Assembly: GCA_964344255.1 (NCBI GenBank)
Contig: CAYFMQ010000005.1
Location: forward strand, 62,001-126,000
Length of the DNA: 64,000 nucleotides
Reading direction: 5' to 3'
Source: JAJFIE01 sp964344255
Lineage (GTDB): Bacteria; Pseudomonadota; Alphaproteobacteria; Rhodospirillales; Casp-alpha2
The position numbers and the translations under genes are program-made. The notes beneath the pieces are model-generated. The model was not told the origin of the DNA and did no database searches. It worked only from the letters and a program-made list of their open reading frames with translations. Positions 17,931 to 26,582 of this stretch are shown piece by piece. Numbering within the stretch: the stretch's first letter is position 1; every line of letters starts with the position of its first letter.

Positions 17931-18671
17931 TCAGATTCCCTGAGCGGCCCAAGGCGCCTTATGAATTCCACATTCGGTTTTATCTAGTCCGGACCAGCGT
18001 CCGCTTCTGGTTCCGGTTTCGGAGGTCGGCAGGCCCGTGCAGGGATGGCAGCCGACGGAGGTGAACCCTATTTCTTCAAGCGGATGACGGGGCAGGTCAT
18101 GTTTCGTGAAAGTTGCCTGGATGCGTTCATTGCTCCAGGTGGCGAGCGGGTTGATTTTGAAATGGCGGCCGTCATGCTCGACGACGGGCAGCGTTTCCCT
18201 CCCACCGCCGTGGAAGCGCTTGCGTCCCGTGATCCAGGCGTCGAACCCGCCCAGGACGCGCTGCATGGGCAAAACCTTGCGCAGGTGGCAGCAGGCGTCC
18301 GGATCGGTCTTGTGCAGCGTATTGTCCGGGTCGTACTCCTGCAGATGATCATTGTCCGGACGGATAATGCGAACGTCTTTGAGGCCGAGATGTTTCTCCA
18401 GCTTGCGTTGGTATTGTTCTGTCTGTGCGAACAACATGCCGGTATCGAGAAACAGGACAGGCGTATCCGGCGCCACGGAAGCGACAAGTTGAAGCAGGAC
18501 GGCGCTTTCCGTGCCGAAGGAGGACGACACGGCGATCCGCCCCGGAAATGCGTCATGGATCACGGCGTCCAGGAACTTTGTATCCTGCAGGTGACCATAG
18601 GACTCCCACACCGCCCGCGCCGGGCCCGGCGGCGGGAGCAGGTTTTCTTCAAGGGTCGTATCAAGTGGCAT
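17931..18671 (-). CDS. cysH: adenylyl-sulfate / phosphoadenylyl-sulfate reductase (CysH)
   Basis: Assimilatory reduction of APS (or PAPS) to sulfite. The 246-residue protein has the PP-loop SSSFGTESAVLLQL, the LFLDTGMLFAQT segment, and two cysteine pairs, DACCHLRKV and GCHPCTGL, with the C-terminal catalytic Cys in TECGIH. The CC...CxxC set binds a 4Fe-4S cluster and marks the APS-reducing, plant/alphaproteobacterial type. It has an AT-rich upstream region (18672-18816) with a palindrome. No other cys genes are nearby. Confidence 0.93.
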   Translation of the reverse strand: MPLDTTLEENLLPPPGPARAVWESYGHLQDTKFLDAVIHDAFPGRIAVSSSFGTESAVLLQLVASVAPDTPVLFLDTGMLFAQTEQYQRKLEKHLGLKDVRIIRPDNDHLQEYDPDNTLHKTDPDACCHLRKVLPMQRVLGGFDAWITGRKRFHGGGRETLPVVEHDGRHFKINPLATWSNERIQATFTKHDLPRHPLEEIGFTSVGCHPCTGLPTSETGTRSGRWSGLDKTECGIHKAPWAAQGI

Positions 18672-18760
18672 CGGTTCGACTGTGAGGCGCTGCGTACAAG
18701 TTCAACGGATTATGCCGATAATATATGTGAAAAAATGTTAATCACAAGAAAAAATGTAAA

Positions 18761-18777
18761 ATGTAAATATATTACAT
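18761..18777. promoter_or_regulatory. AT-rich inverted repeat upstream of cysH
   Basis: ATGTAA-ATATA-TTACAT has 6-bp arms around 5 bp, about 90 bp upstream of the cysH start inside a very AT-rich 145-bp gap. It is a plausible operator, but the regulator is unknown. Confidence 0.4.
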
Positions 18778-18816
18778 ATTAATAATGTATTATATTGAAT
18801 TTTCAGAATATATCCG

Positions 18817-19893
18817 TCAGGCCCGTTCCAGCAGACAGGCGTCACCATAGGAGTAAAACCGATACTCCTTCCGAATGGCATGGGCGTAAGCGTTCTGCAT
18901 GCGTTCCAGCCCGGCAAAGGCGGATGCCAGCATGAAAAGCGTCGACCGGGGCAGGTGGAAGTTGGTCATCAGGATATCGACAATCCGGAAATCATAACCG
19001 GGGGTTATGAAAATATCTGTATCGCCCAGGAACGGCTTGAGCGTGCCGTTTGGATCCGCTGCGCTTTCCAGCAACCTGAGCGCCGTCGTGCCGACGGCGA
19101 CGATCCTGCCGCCACGGGCCCGTGCCTGGTTGATGAGGTCTGCGGACTGTTGGGTAATCTCCCCCCATTCCGCATGCATGCGATGGCCGGATGTGTCATC
19201 CGCCTTGACGGGTAGGAAAGTCCCGGCCCCGACATGCAGCGTAATGAATGTGCGTTCAATACCCTTGTCGTCCAGGCTTTCGAACAGGCGCTTGGTAAAG
19301 TGTAGTCCCGCCGTTGGCGCAGCCACGGCGCCTTCCCGTTTGGCGTACACCGTCTGGTAATCCTGCCTGTCAGTTGTATCCGGCTGTCCGTCACTCTTAT
19401 TGTTACGGTGGATATAGGGCGGAAGCGGCATAGCGCCATGCCGGTGCAGGGCCAGGGTGAGGTGCTCTCCGCTCCTGTTGAAGCCGAGCGCCGTTTCCCC
19501 GCCGTCGAATTTCTCCGTAACGGTCGCGAAGAACTCGCCCTCATCGTCTTCAGCAAAATGAATGCGATCACCGATGGCGAGCTTGCGTGCCGGGCGAAGG
19601 AACGCGCGCCAGCCATCGGGACTGTCGGCCTTGTGCAGGGTAACCTCGATCCTGGCGCCCAGGCCACCTGATGCATCAACCTTATGACCGGCAAGCCGGG
19701 CCGGAATGACCTTCGTGTTGTTAAAGACCATCAAATCGCCGGGCTGAAGGTGGCCGGCCAGATCAAGCACACCCTGGTCCAGAATGTCGCCGGACCTGGG
19801 AACCACCATCATGCGGGCGGAATCCCTGGGTCGTGCGGGGGCCTGCGCAATAAGTTCGGCGGGCAGTTCGAAATCAAACAGGTCTACTTTCAT
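18817..19893 (-). CDS. queA: S-adenosylmethionine:tRNA ribosyltransferase-isomerase (QueA)
   Basis: Transfers and isomerises the ribose of SAM onto preQ1-tRNA to give epoxyqueuosine. The 358-residue protein begins MKVDLFDFELPAELIAQ, the conserved QueA N-terminus, so longer upstream in-frame starts are rejected. Other hallmarks are RDSARMMV, VFNNTKVIPARL, PLPPYIHR, YQTVYAK..GAVAAPTAGLHFT, LHVGAGTF, GTTALRLLES, FITPGYDFRIVD and TNFHLPRSTLFMLASAFAG. It lies on the minus strand between cysH and a Pmp3-like gene. Confidence 0.97.
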   Translation of the reverse strand: MKVDLFDFELPAELIAQAPARPRDSARMMVVPRSGDILDQGVLDLAGHLQPGDLMVFNNTKVIPARLAGHKVDASGGLGARIEVTLHKADSPDGWRAFLRPARKLAIGDRIHFAEDDEGEFFATVTEKFDGGETALGFNRSGEHLTLALHRHGAMPLPPYIHRNNKSDGQPDTTDRQDYQTVYAKREGAVAAPTAGLHFTKRLFESLDDKGIERTFITLHVGAGTFLPVKADDTSGHRMHAEWGEITQQSADLINQARARGGRIVAVGTTALRLLESAADPNGTLKPFLGDTDIFITPGYDFRIVDILMTNFHLPRSTLFMLASAFAGLERMQNAYAHAIRKEYRFYSYGDACLLERA

Positions 19894-20023
19894 GGCGCGG
19901 AAACTAGGGGGTGGAGACGCATTCAACAAGACTGTTTTGAAGTGCGTCCGAATGTGTGGGATAGTTTTACCCTCGGCGCCGCATGGTCGGCTGTCGAAAG
20001 CGCAAACCAAAGGGAGGATACCC

Positions 20024-20245
20024 ATGCGGCTGATTATTTCGATTTTACTGCCCTGGCTCGGATTTTTTACCATTGGCCGCCCGCTGGCTGGTTTTATTTG
20101 CCTCATTTTGCAGATCACGCTGATCGGGTGGATTCCGGCGGCCATCTGGTCCGTCTACGCCTTGAGCCAATACAATACGGACAAGAAAATCGCCCAGGCC
20201 GGCATGTCCATGGGGGGTGGCGATTCCTCAGGGGATGAAAACTGA
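20024..20245 (+). CDS. YqaE/Pmp3-family small membrane protein
   Basis: A 73-residue protein with two transmembrane helices. The N-terminus MRLIISILLPWLGFFTIGRP and the second helix LILQITLIGWIPAAIWSVYAL are the Pmp3 (UPF0057) pattern; members affect membrane potential and stress tolerance in plants and yeast, but the bacterial role is poorly known. GGGAGG six bases before the ATG supports this start rather than longer in-frame alternatives. The stop overlaps the start of the next gene (ATGA), so the two are translationally coupled. Confidence 0.88.
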   Translation: MRLIISILLPWLGFFTIGRPLAGFICLILQITLIGWIPAAIWSVYALSQYNTDKKIAQAGMSMGGGDSSGDEN

Positions 20246-21195
20246 TGAGTCGCCGCGTTCCGCCGCCCGGGTCCATCAGCGACGAAGCGAAAGCTTACCT
20301 GGACCGTGAACCGGTTGAATCTGACTGGCCGGAAACGCCGGAAGAGTGGGTCGAGATGCGGGCCGCCGTCAGGGAAGGGTTCACTGCCGCCAGCCAGTTC
20401 GTCTATGACGCCTATGTGGACCGTATCGAAGAGGAGTACATCGACGGTGTACGGGTCGAACGGGTTATCCCGAAATCACGAAGCGCAGCGGCTGACGGCA
20501 AGGCGCTCATGTACATGTTCGGCGGCGGCTATATTTCCGGCAGTCCCTGGGAGGGGCTGACCCTCAGCGCGCCGTTAGCACATCATCTGGGTATCGAGGC
20601 CTGGGCCGTTGATTATCCTTTGGCGCCGGAAAATCCCTATCCTGCCGCCGTTGACGCTTCATCGACGGTTTACCGGAACTTATGTAATGTTTACGGCGCC
20701 GGGAACCTGGGACTCGCAGGCGATTCCGCCGGCGGCAACCTGACGCTGGCGACCACCCTTCGCGCTCTTCAGGAAGGATTGCCTCCACCGGCGGCCCTGG
20801 CCTTGTTTACGCCCTGGTGCGACATGACGGACAACAGTGACACTCTACGTTCACTGGATGGGATCGATCCTGATCTCTCTTTTGAATATGCCATGAAAGC
20901 CTCTGATGCCGTTGCTGGAGGCCGGGATAAAGCGGACCCCGCGTTGTCACCCGTCTATGCCGATTTCCCCGAGGCGTTTCCGCCCTGCATTATTTCAACC
21001 GGCACCCGTGACTTATTGATGAGCGATTGCGTGAGGCTGCACAGGGCGCTCAGGCGCGCAGGCGTGCCGGCGACGCTCAATGTATGGGAAGGCATGTGGC
21101 ACGATTTCGAGTTTTATCCCGATATCCCCGAAGGTCAGGAATCCCTGTCGGAAATGGCCGGTTTCCTCGCCGCCTGGCTGGATATCGACGTTTAG
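20245..21195 (+). CDS. alpha/beta hydrolase, hormone-sensitive-lipase-like esterase
   Basis: A 316-residue cytoplasmic esterase. It has the oxyanion segment MFGGGYISGS (HGGG in most relatives, here with Phe in place of His), nucleophile GDSAGG (Ser about 161), Asp in STGTRDLLMSD and His in GMWHDFEFYP, so the triad is complete. Substrate is unknown. Its ATG overlaps the stop of the Pmp3-like gene, which suggests a joint operon. Confidence 0.88.
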   Translation: MSRRVPPPGSISDEAKAYLDREPVESDWPETPEEWVEMRAAVREGFTAASQFVYDAYVDRIEEEYIDGVRVERVIPKSRSAAADGKALMYMFGGGYISGSPWEGLTLSAPLAHHLGIEAWAVDYPLAPENPYPAAVDASSTVYRNLCNVYGAGNLGLAGDSAGGNLTLATTLRALQEGLPPPAALALFTPWCDMTDNSDTLRSLDGIDPDLSFEYAMKASDAVAGGRDKADPALSPVYADFPEAFPPCIISTGTRDLLMSDCVRLHRALRRAGVPATLNVWEGMWHDFEFYPDIPEGQESLSEMAGFLAAWLDIDV

Positions 21196-21209
21196 GATCA
21201 GAATTCGCT

Positions 21210-21710
21210 CTAAAACTCGATATCCATGGCGATTTCCTCGATGCCGGCGCGGGCGCATTCGTCATCCAGTTGACCCGATGGCGCGCCCGAAACCCCGATA
21301 CCGCCGACAATGCCGCCTGCAGCCTCAATGGCGATGCCGCCACCGACCATCAGGGCATCGGTGACGAAACGGACTCCGGAGGCTTCCTGACCTGCCTGGG
21401 TGAATTCGGACATTTCGGTCGTGGGCGTGCGGAAGCTGACGGCTGTATAGGCCTTGCGCCTGGCCGTATCGGGGGTATGGGCGCCGGCATAGGTATCGCG
21501 CAGGATAACCTGGACATTGCCGGCGCGGTCCACAACGGCGACCGTTACCTGCATGTCCTTTGCCCGGCAGGCCTCAAGCGCGGCCTGTGCCAGCTTCAAC
21601 GCCATATCAGAAGACAACTGGGAAAAGGTGACCACGCCTTCAGCTTGGGCGGTGGAGCTAAGCCCGAGAAGAAGGGCTCCCGTTGCTAACATCTTTGTCC
21701 AGATTTTCAT
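21210..21710 (-). CDS. exported GlcG/HbpS-family protein
   Basis: A 166-residue protein with a signal peptide (MLATGALLLGLSSTAQA) and a GlcG/HbpS domain: VAVVDRAGNVQVILRDTYAG, TARRKAYTAVSFRTPT and the Gly-rich VGGGIAIEAAGGIVGGIGVSGAPSG. Family members bind haem or act near glycolate enzymes. Here it is next to soxS on the same strand but with no functional link that I can show. Confidence 0.88.
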   Translation of the reverse strand: MKIWTKMLATGALLLGLSSTAQAEGVVTFSQLSSDMALKLAQAALEACRAKDMQVTVAVVDRAGNVQVILRDTYAGAHTPDTARRKAYTAVSFRTPTTEMSEFTQAGQEASGVRFVTDALMVGGGIAIEAAGGIVGGIGVSGAPSGQLDDECARAGIEEIAMDIEF

Positions 21711-21742
21711 CCCTCATTTCTCCTTTATGTTTTTCCCCAGCT

Positions 21743-22150
21743 TCAAATGTCCTTGTCTTTATCGGGTGATTCCGCTTCCGTGGCCTGTAAGTTCACAGGC
21801 AGGACGGACAGCATTTCTCCGAGCAGTCCCCAGAAATGGTCTTCACCAGGGTAGCCCAGGATACGCCCGACTTCCCGGCCGTCGTCAATGAGGACAAATG
21901 TCGGCGTATAGATAATGCGTTTGATGAAAGCGTACTCTTCCGGCAGCGGCGTAATGATGTCATGGCGGCGCAAGGGTGCGTGGCGGCCCTCATCCGTCCG
22001 GTCGTAGACTGTGCCAATATCTTCATCCCATTGCTCACACCATTCGCATCCCGGCTGCTCGAACATGATCAATTCGGCGGCTCCGCTCTTATCAAGGGGC
22101 GCGATCGACAGAAGGGCGATAAACAAAAGTTGTAAAAGCGGTTTCCGCAT
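21743..22150 (-). CDS. soxS: periplasmic thioredoxin-like SoxS
   Basis: A 135-residue exported thiol-disulfide protein: signal peptide (LLQLLFIALLSIAPLDKSGA), redox motif CEWC in FEQPGCEWCEQWD, then TDEGRHAPLRRHDI, YTPTFVLIDDGREVGRI and GYPGEDHFWGLLGEML, all characteristic of SoxS. In Paracoccus, SoxS keeps the SoxY carrier cysteine reduced and active. It is divergent from the soxXYZAB operon. The ATG at 22150 is preferred over a TTG at 22165. Confidence 0.85.
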   Translation of the reverse strand: MRKPLLQLLFIALLSIAPLDKSGAAELIMFEQPGCEWCEQWDEDIGTVYDRTDEGRHAPLRRHDIITPLPEEYAFIKRIIYTPTFVLIDDGREVGRILGYPGEDHFWGLLGEMLSVLPVNLQATEAESPDKDKDI

Positions 22151-22235
22151 CGGTCCTGAATACAATTTACTAAATTAGAATATGTGAGTTTATTTTCTTT
22201 ATGACGATAAATCCATAAATCTGTTGCGGTGGTCT

Positions 22236-22269
22236 GAACTGCGTCAAAAAAACCGGTTTTTTTCAGTTC
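22236..22269. promoter_or_regulatory. long interrupted palindrome in the sox intergenic region
   Basis: The core AAAAAAACCGGTTTTTTT (22246-22263) is a perfect 18-bp palindrome. It is flanked by GAACTG (22236-22241) and CAGTTC (22264-22269), which also pair, with CGTC bulged on one side. It lies 86 bp upstream of soxS and about 320 bp upstream of soxX. It could be an operator or, with its T7 tail, a terminator for an unannotated small transcript; neither can be shown here. Confidence 0.6.
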
Positions 22270-22587
22270 CCTGCATGCGGGTAAAGAATGAATTTGGCTA
22301 TTTGTCCGGTTGCAACCGTTATCGGGACCGGCGTTCATATTTTGGTATGACGCCTCTCTGATTTACTGGATTCAGGGTTTTGGACTGCGAAGCCTTACAT
22401 TTGAACAATGTAAAGAAGCGTCCACATGCCTTGATATAATTGGATGATTTTTAATGTTTATTCGATATTGATAATTTATCTTATTTGAATATGATTAAGC
22501 GACTTATATCTGGAGAAGCAGAATAAAAATAAGAATGGCGAAGCCACAAAGACTTTCTGTTGCTCCTGCTTGAACAAGGAGGCAAGC
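22270..22587 (+). promoter_or_regulatory. sox operon upstream region
   Basis: About 320 bp of AT-rich DNA before soxX with no gene. It must hold the soxXYZAB promoter; the AT-rich stretch 22430-22520 with TTCGATATTGATAA and TTTGAATATGATTAA words is the likely regulator-binding part, and the SoxR-type repressor at 28.8 kb is the obvious candidate. No exact -10/-35 is claimed. Confidence 0.45.
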
Positions 22588-23058
22588 ATGAAGTTAAAAC
22601 GGTCAATCATTGCCGTTCTGTCGGGGGTTGCCGCGGTGGTAGCGTTGTATGCTGCACCCGTTACGGCCCATGACTACAAAGTTGTGAATGGCGCAATCAA
22701 TGAATCGCTGACGGGCGTAGCCGGAGATCCGGCAAACGGCAGAAAGGTCGTTATCCATCGCAAGAAGGGTAACTGTCTGGCCTGTCATCAGATGCCGATC
22801 CCGGAGCAGCAGTTCCACGGGGAAATTGCTCCCCCGTTGCATCATGTCGGTAGCACCTACACGGAAGGCGAAATTCGCGCCCGTGTCACCGATATGAAAT
22901 TAATCAATCCTGATTCTTTTATGCCGTCATTCCATCGGAACAAGGCGAACCACGGTGGCAAGCCCTTGCACCGGGTTCTGAAGAAATTCAAGAACAAGAC
23001 AATTCTCTCGGCCCAGGAAGTCGAGGACATCGTCGCCTATCTCGTGACGCTTAAGTAA
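22588..23058 (+). CDS. soxX: sulfur-oxidizing c-type cytochrome SoxX
   Basis: Monohaem subunit of the SoxAX cytochrome that couples thiosulfate to the SoxY carrier in the periplasm. The 156-residue precursor has a signal peptide (IIAVLSGVAAVVALYAAPVTA), haem motif CLACH, and a distal Met in DSFMPSFHR. AAGGAGG lies six bases before the ATG. First gene of soxX-Y-Z-A-B; spacing to the next gene is 57 bp. Confidence 0.94.
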   Translation: MKLKRSIIAVLSGVAAVVALYAAPVTAHDYKVVNGAINESLTGVAGDPANGRKVVIHRKKGNCLACHQMPIPEQQFHGEIAPPLHHVGSTYTEGEIRARVTDMKLINPDSFMPSFHRNKANHGGKPLHRVLKKFKNKTILSAQEVEDIVAYLVTLK

Positions 23059-23115
23059 GCGCCAGGTTTTAGATTTATCGGGCGGTTGAACCGCCTTTGT
23101 TGGAGGAAAAGTTTA

Positions 23116-23595
23116 ATGTCGAAAGAATTTGTAAAGATCGATGTCACCCGGCGTGATGTCCTTGCTGGCGGTACTGCCGCCCTGTTGGGACTGGCCGGCG
23201 TGCTGTCGGCCAGCGGCGCTGCGAAAGCGGATGCTGCTGCCACGCAGGCGTTGATTGACAAGATCACTGGTGGCACGGCGCCCCAGAGCGGTCGTGTCAT
23301 GCTGGAAATGCCGCAGATCGCTGAAAACGGCAACACGGTTCCCATGTCGCTTTCCGTTGAAAGCCCCATGACGGATGCCGATTATGTCAAAACCGTCCAT
23401 GTGTTTGCCGAAGGCAATCCGACGCCAGACGTCGCCAGCTTCCATTTCACCCCCATGAGCGGTAATGCCTCGATATCCACCAGGATGCGCATGGCGAAAA
23501 CCCAGGACATTGTCGCCGTTGCCGAAATGAGCGACGGATCGATTTTCATGGATCGCGTTCAGGTCAAGGTCACCATCGGTGGCTGTGGCGGCTAA
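23116..23595 (+). CDS. soxY: thiosulfate carrier subunit SoxY
   Basis: Periplasmic carrier on which the sulfur substrate is covalently bound. The 159-residue precursor has a twin-arginine signal (TRRDVLAGGTAALLGLAGV) and ends VTIGGCGG, the swinging-arm motif whose Cys carries the substrate. GGAGG is upstream of the ATG. It is exported with SoxZ, which has no signal of its own. Confidence 0.97.
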   Translation: MSKEFVKIDVTRRDVLAGGTAALLGLAGVLSASGAAKADAAATQALIDKITGGTAPQSGRVMLEMPQIAENGNTVPMSLSVESPMTDADYVKTVHVFAEGNPTPDVASFHFTPMSGNASISTRMRMAKTQDIVAVAEMSDGSIFMDRVQVKVTIGGCGG

Positions 23596-23616
23596 GCGGT
23601 AACAGGAGATAAGAAA

Positions 23617-23946
23617 ATGGCAAAAGCAAAAGCACGTATCAAGGCTCCCAAAAGCGTTACCGCCGGCGAGCCCTTTGAAATCAAAACCCTGATTTCCCAC
23701 AAAATGGAAACGGGTCAACGCAAGGATAAGAAAACCGGTGAAAAGATTCCCCGGATGATCCTCAACAAGTTCTCGGCCAAGTTCAACGGTGCTGAAGTAT
23801 TCAGTGCTGATTGGCATCCGGCAATTTCAGCTAACCCGTTCATGGCTTTCTACATGGTCGCAAACGAAAGCGGGACGCTTGATCTCACCTGGACCGATGA
23901 TAACGGTGAAGTTTTCGAGAAATCCAAGGAAATCAAGGTCGGCTAA
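23617..23946 (+). CDS. soxZ: SoxZ, partner of SoxY
   Basis: A 109-residue immunoglobulin-like protein that forms the SoxYZ heterodimer. Recognisable segments are PKSVTAGEPFEIKTLISHKMETGQR (start region), MILNKFSAKFNGAEVF and ADWHPAISANPFMAFYMVA. No signal peptide; it is carried out through the Tat pathway with SoxY. AGGAGAT precedes the ATG. Confidence 0.97.
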   Translation: MAKAKARIKAPKSVTAGEPFEIKTLISHKMETGQRKDKKTGEKIPRMILNKFSAKFNGAEVFSADWHPAISANPFMAFYMVANESGTLDLTWTDDNGEVFEKSKEIKVG

Positions 23947-23970
23947 TCAAGCCGACGGGAGGCTAATGGA

Positions 23971-24789
23971 ATGTTACGTAAACTATTAATAATGGGTGGA
24001 CTGGTTGCCTTGGGTTTTGCATCCAATACGCCTGCTTCGGCGGACGGTGCGTGGGGGAAATTCCAGGCCGGTGAAATCCGCAGCGGTTATACCTACATGA
24101 CGCCTGAATCGCAGGAAATGCAGGATGACGATTTCGCCAACCCTGCCTTTGTCTGGTATGACTATGGCGAGGAACTGTGGTCCGATGTCAATGGCGCCGC
24201 AGGCAAATCATGTGCAAGCTGTCACGGTGACGCCAGCGCCGATCAGAGCGGCCTGACGGGCATGCGGGGCGTTGCGCCCCGGTATCCGGTCTATGACGAG
24301 CGGACCGGCAAGCCCATCGTTATGGAACAGCGCATCAACCGCTGCCTGGAAGAAAACATGCAGGCGGATCCCTACAAGTGGGAATCCAAGGAAATGCTGT
24401 CCATGCTGATTTATGTGAAAAATCAGTCAAAGGACATGCCTGTGAATGTGGATATTTCCGGCCCCATGAAGCCGTTCTATGACGCCGGTAAGGCTTTCTA
24501 CTTCAAGCGTCGCGGTATGCTGGATATGTCATGTGCGAATTGCCACATCGACAATGCCGGCAACATTATCCGCGCCAATACCCTGACCATGGGTATGGTA
24601 AACGGCTTCCCCGTTTATCGCCTGAAGTGGCAGAAGCCGGGCACCGTGCATCGCCGGTTCTCTGGCTGCAACAAGCAGGTCAGGGCGACGCCATACAAGC
24701 GCGGCTCCGACGAATACGTCAACCTTGAGGTCTTTTTGACCCACCGGGGCAACGGTCTTGTGATCGAAACCCCGGCAGTCAGAAACTGA
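23971..24789 (+). CDS. soxA: sulfur oxidation dihaem cytochrome SoxA
   Basis: Catalytic subunit of SoxAX. The 272-residue precursor has a signal peptide ending near ASA, and two haem motifs, CASCH (about residue 75) and CANCH (about 187), so it is the dihaem type. The active-site haem ligand Cys is in FSGCNKQVRATPY. GGGAGG lies 8 bases before the ATG. A GC-rich hairpin follows the stop and precedes soxB. Confidence 0.96.
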   Translation: MLRKLLIMGGLVALGFASNTPASADGAWGKFQAGEIRSGYTYMTPESQEMQDDDFANPAFVWYDYGEELWSDVNGAAGKSCASCHGDASADQSGLTGMRGVAPRYPVYDERTGKPIVMEQRINRCLEENMQADPYKWESKEMLSMLIYVKNQSKDMPVNVDISGPMKPFYDAGKAFYFKRRGMLDMSCANCHIDNAGNIIRANTLTMGMVNGFPVYRLKWQKPGTVHRRFSGCNKQVRATPYKRGSDEYVNLEVFLTHRGNGLVIETPAVRN

Positions 24790-24813
24790 TCTGAAATCTG
24801 ACTTTTGACCTTT

Positions 24814-24839
24814 GGGGGGGCGTCTGTTGGCGCCCCCCC
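24814..24839 (+). terminator. GC hairpin between soxA and soxB
   Basis: Seven G plus CG (24814-24822) pairs perfectly with CG plus seven C (24831-24839), a 9-bp all-GC stem with an 8-nt loop. There is no U tract after it (ACTATATTCAACTC). It lies inside the sox operon 28 bp before soxB, so partial termination or protection of the soxXYZA mRNA against 3' decay is more likely than a full stop. Confidence 0.65.
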
Positions 24840-24867
24840 GACTATATTCAACTCAGGTACTCCGAAA

Positions 24868-26556
24868 ATGATGAACAGACGTGATTTTATTCAGGTAACG
24901 GCGGCGACGGCCGCCATGATGGGCGGTTCCGCCGTTCTCGGCCGTGCAGCGGCCGGACAGTCGATTACCCAGGATGACCTCCTGCAATTCGACTCTCTCG
25001 GACAGGTGACGCTCCTCAACTTTACCGACATTCACGCCCAGCTCGTGCCGCTTTATTTCCGCGAGCCCTCCATCAACCTGGGCGTCGGCGAGGTTCATGG
25101 CCTGCCGCCGCACCTGACGGGCAAGGAGCTCCTGAATCATTTCGATCTCAAGCCTGGCTCTCCGGAGGCCTATGCCTTCGCCTATGAAGATTTCGCGAGT
25201 CTTGCCCAGCAGTATGGACGCGTCGGCGGCGTCGACCGCCTGGCGACGTTGGTCAAGGCGATTCGGGCCGAACGCCCCGATAACACACTGCTGTTTGACG
25301 GCGGTGATACCTGGCAGGGTTCCTACACCGCCCTGGAAACCCAGGGCGAGGACATGGTCGACGTGATGAATGCGCTCGGCGTTGACGCCATGACGGCGCA
25401 CTGGGAATTCACCTACGGAACCGACCGTGTGCTGGAACTCATCGACAAGCTGAACTTCCCCTTCCTGGCCGGTAACGTCCGCGATACGGAATGGGAAGAG
25501 GAAGTCTTCGATTCAACGGCCTGGTTCGACCGGGGCGGCGTTCGCATTGCCGTCATCGGCCAGGCCTTCCCCTATACGCCGGTAGCCAATCCGCGCTACA
25601 TGATCCCTGCCTGGTCCTTCGGCATTCAGGAAAAACTGGTCCAGGAGCGCGTCGATAACGCCCGCGCCGAGGGTGCGCAGCTTGTCGTGCTGAACAGTCA
25701 CGACGGCTTCGACGTGGACCGCAAGCTGGCGTCCCGCGTCAATGGCATCGACGTTATCCTGACAGGACATACGCATGACGCCATTCCTGCCGTGATCGAA
25801 GTGAACAATACGCTTCTTGTGGCCTCCGGTTCGCACGGAAAGGTCCTGGCACGGCTGGATCTTGACGTTGGCGACAGCGGCGTCAAGGCGTATAGTTTCC
25901 GCCTGATCCCGGTGTTCTCGGACGTCATTGCGCCGGATCCTGAGATGGCGGCGGTCATCAAGACGATCCGCGGCCCCCACGAAGCGGAACTCAACCGTGT
26001 GCTCGGCCAGACGGAATCCCTGCTGTATCGTCGGGGCAATTTCAACGGCACTTTCGATGACCTGATCTGCCAGGCGCTGATCGAGGAAAGGGATGTCCAG
26101 ATCGCCCTGTCGCCCGGTTTCCGGTGGGGCGCATCGCTGCTGCCGGGTCAGGACATCACGGTCGATACGGTTTATTCCCAGACGGCCATTACCTATCCAA
26201 ACGCCTACCGCGCCGAAATGACTGGCCAGTTCCTGCATGAAATCCTGGAAGACGTTGCAGACAACCTGTTCAACGTCGATCCCTATTACCAACAAGGCGG
26301 CGATATGGTTCGTGTCGGCGGTATGTCCTATGAGATCGATATCAGCGAATCCATGGGAAGCCGCATTTCCAACATGACACTGGCCGAAACCGGCGAGGCG
26401 ATCGATCCTTCCAAGACCTATACGGTCTCCGGCTGGGCCTCCGTCAACGAAGGAACCGAGGGGCCGCCGGTCTATGAAGTGGTCAAGAATTATATCGAAC
26501 GCAAGAAGACCGTTAATGTGGACAATGCGCCGAAAATCAAGGTAACCGGCGGTTAA
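24868..26556 (+). CDS. soxB: thiosulfohydrolase SoxB
   Basis: Periplasmic dimanganese enzyme that hydrolyses the sulfone from SoxY-bound substrate as sulfate. The 562-residue precursor has a Tat signal (MMNRRDFIQVTAATAAMMGG), metal motifs FTDIHAQ, DGGDTWQGS, GNVRD, LNSHDGFDVD and LTGHTHDAIP, and the 5'-nucleotidase C-terminal domain (ITYPNAYRAEMTGQFLHEILEDVADNLF). The ATG pair at 24868 fits the Tat start; an in-frame start 63 bp upstream would sit in the hairpin. Confidence 0.97.
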   Translation: MMNRRDFIQVTAATAAMMGGSAVLGRAAAGQSITQDDLLQFDSLGQVTLLNFTDIHAQLVPLYFREPSINLGVGEVHGLPPHLTGKELLNHFDLKPGSPEAYAFAYEDFASLAQQYGRVGGVDRLATLVKAIRAERPDNTLLFDGGDTWQGSYTALETQGEDMVDVMNALGVDAMTAHWEFTYGTDRVLELIDKLNFPFLAGNVRDTEWEEEVFDSTAWFDRGGVRIAVIGQAFPYTPVANPRYMIPAWSFGIQEKLVQERVDNARAEGAQLVVLNSHDGFDVDRKLASRVNGIDVILTGHTHDAIPAVIEVNNTLLVASGSHGKVLARLDLDVGDSGVKAYSFRLIPVFSDVIAPDPEMAAVIKTIRGPHEAELNRVLGQTESLLYRRGNFNGTFDDLICQALIEERDVQIALSPGFRWGASLLPGQDITVDTVYSQTAITYPNAYRAEMTGQFLHEILEDVADNLFNVDPYYQQGGDMVRVGGMSYEIDISESMGSRISNMTLAETGEAIDPSKTYTVSGWASVNEGTEGPPVYEVVKNYIERKKTVNVDNAPKIKVTGG

Positions 26557-26582
26557 TTCGATAAACGGAAAGGCGGTTGCCG

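Noticed and set aside
19784..20023. Longer N-terminus for the Pmp3-like protein
   Set aside because: That part is antisense to queA; the ATG at 20024 has GGGAGG and gives the normal family length.
19894..20145. Longer N-terminus for QueA
   Set aside because: The conserved QueA start MKVDLFDF is at 19893; the upstream part matches nothing.
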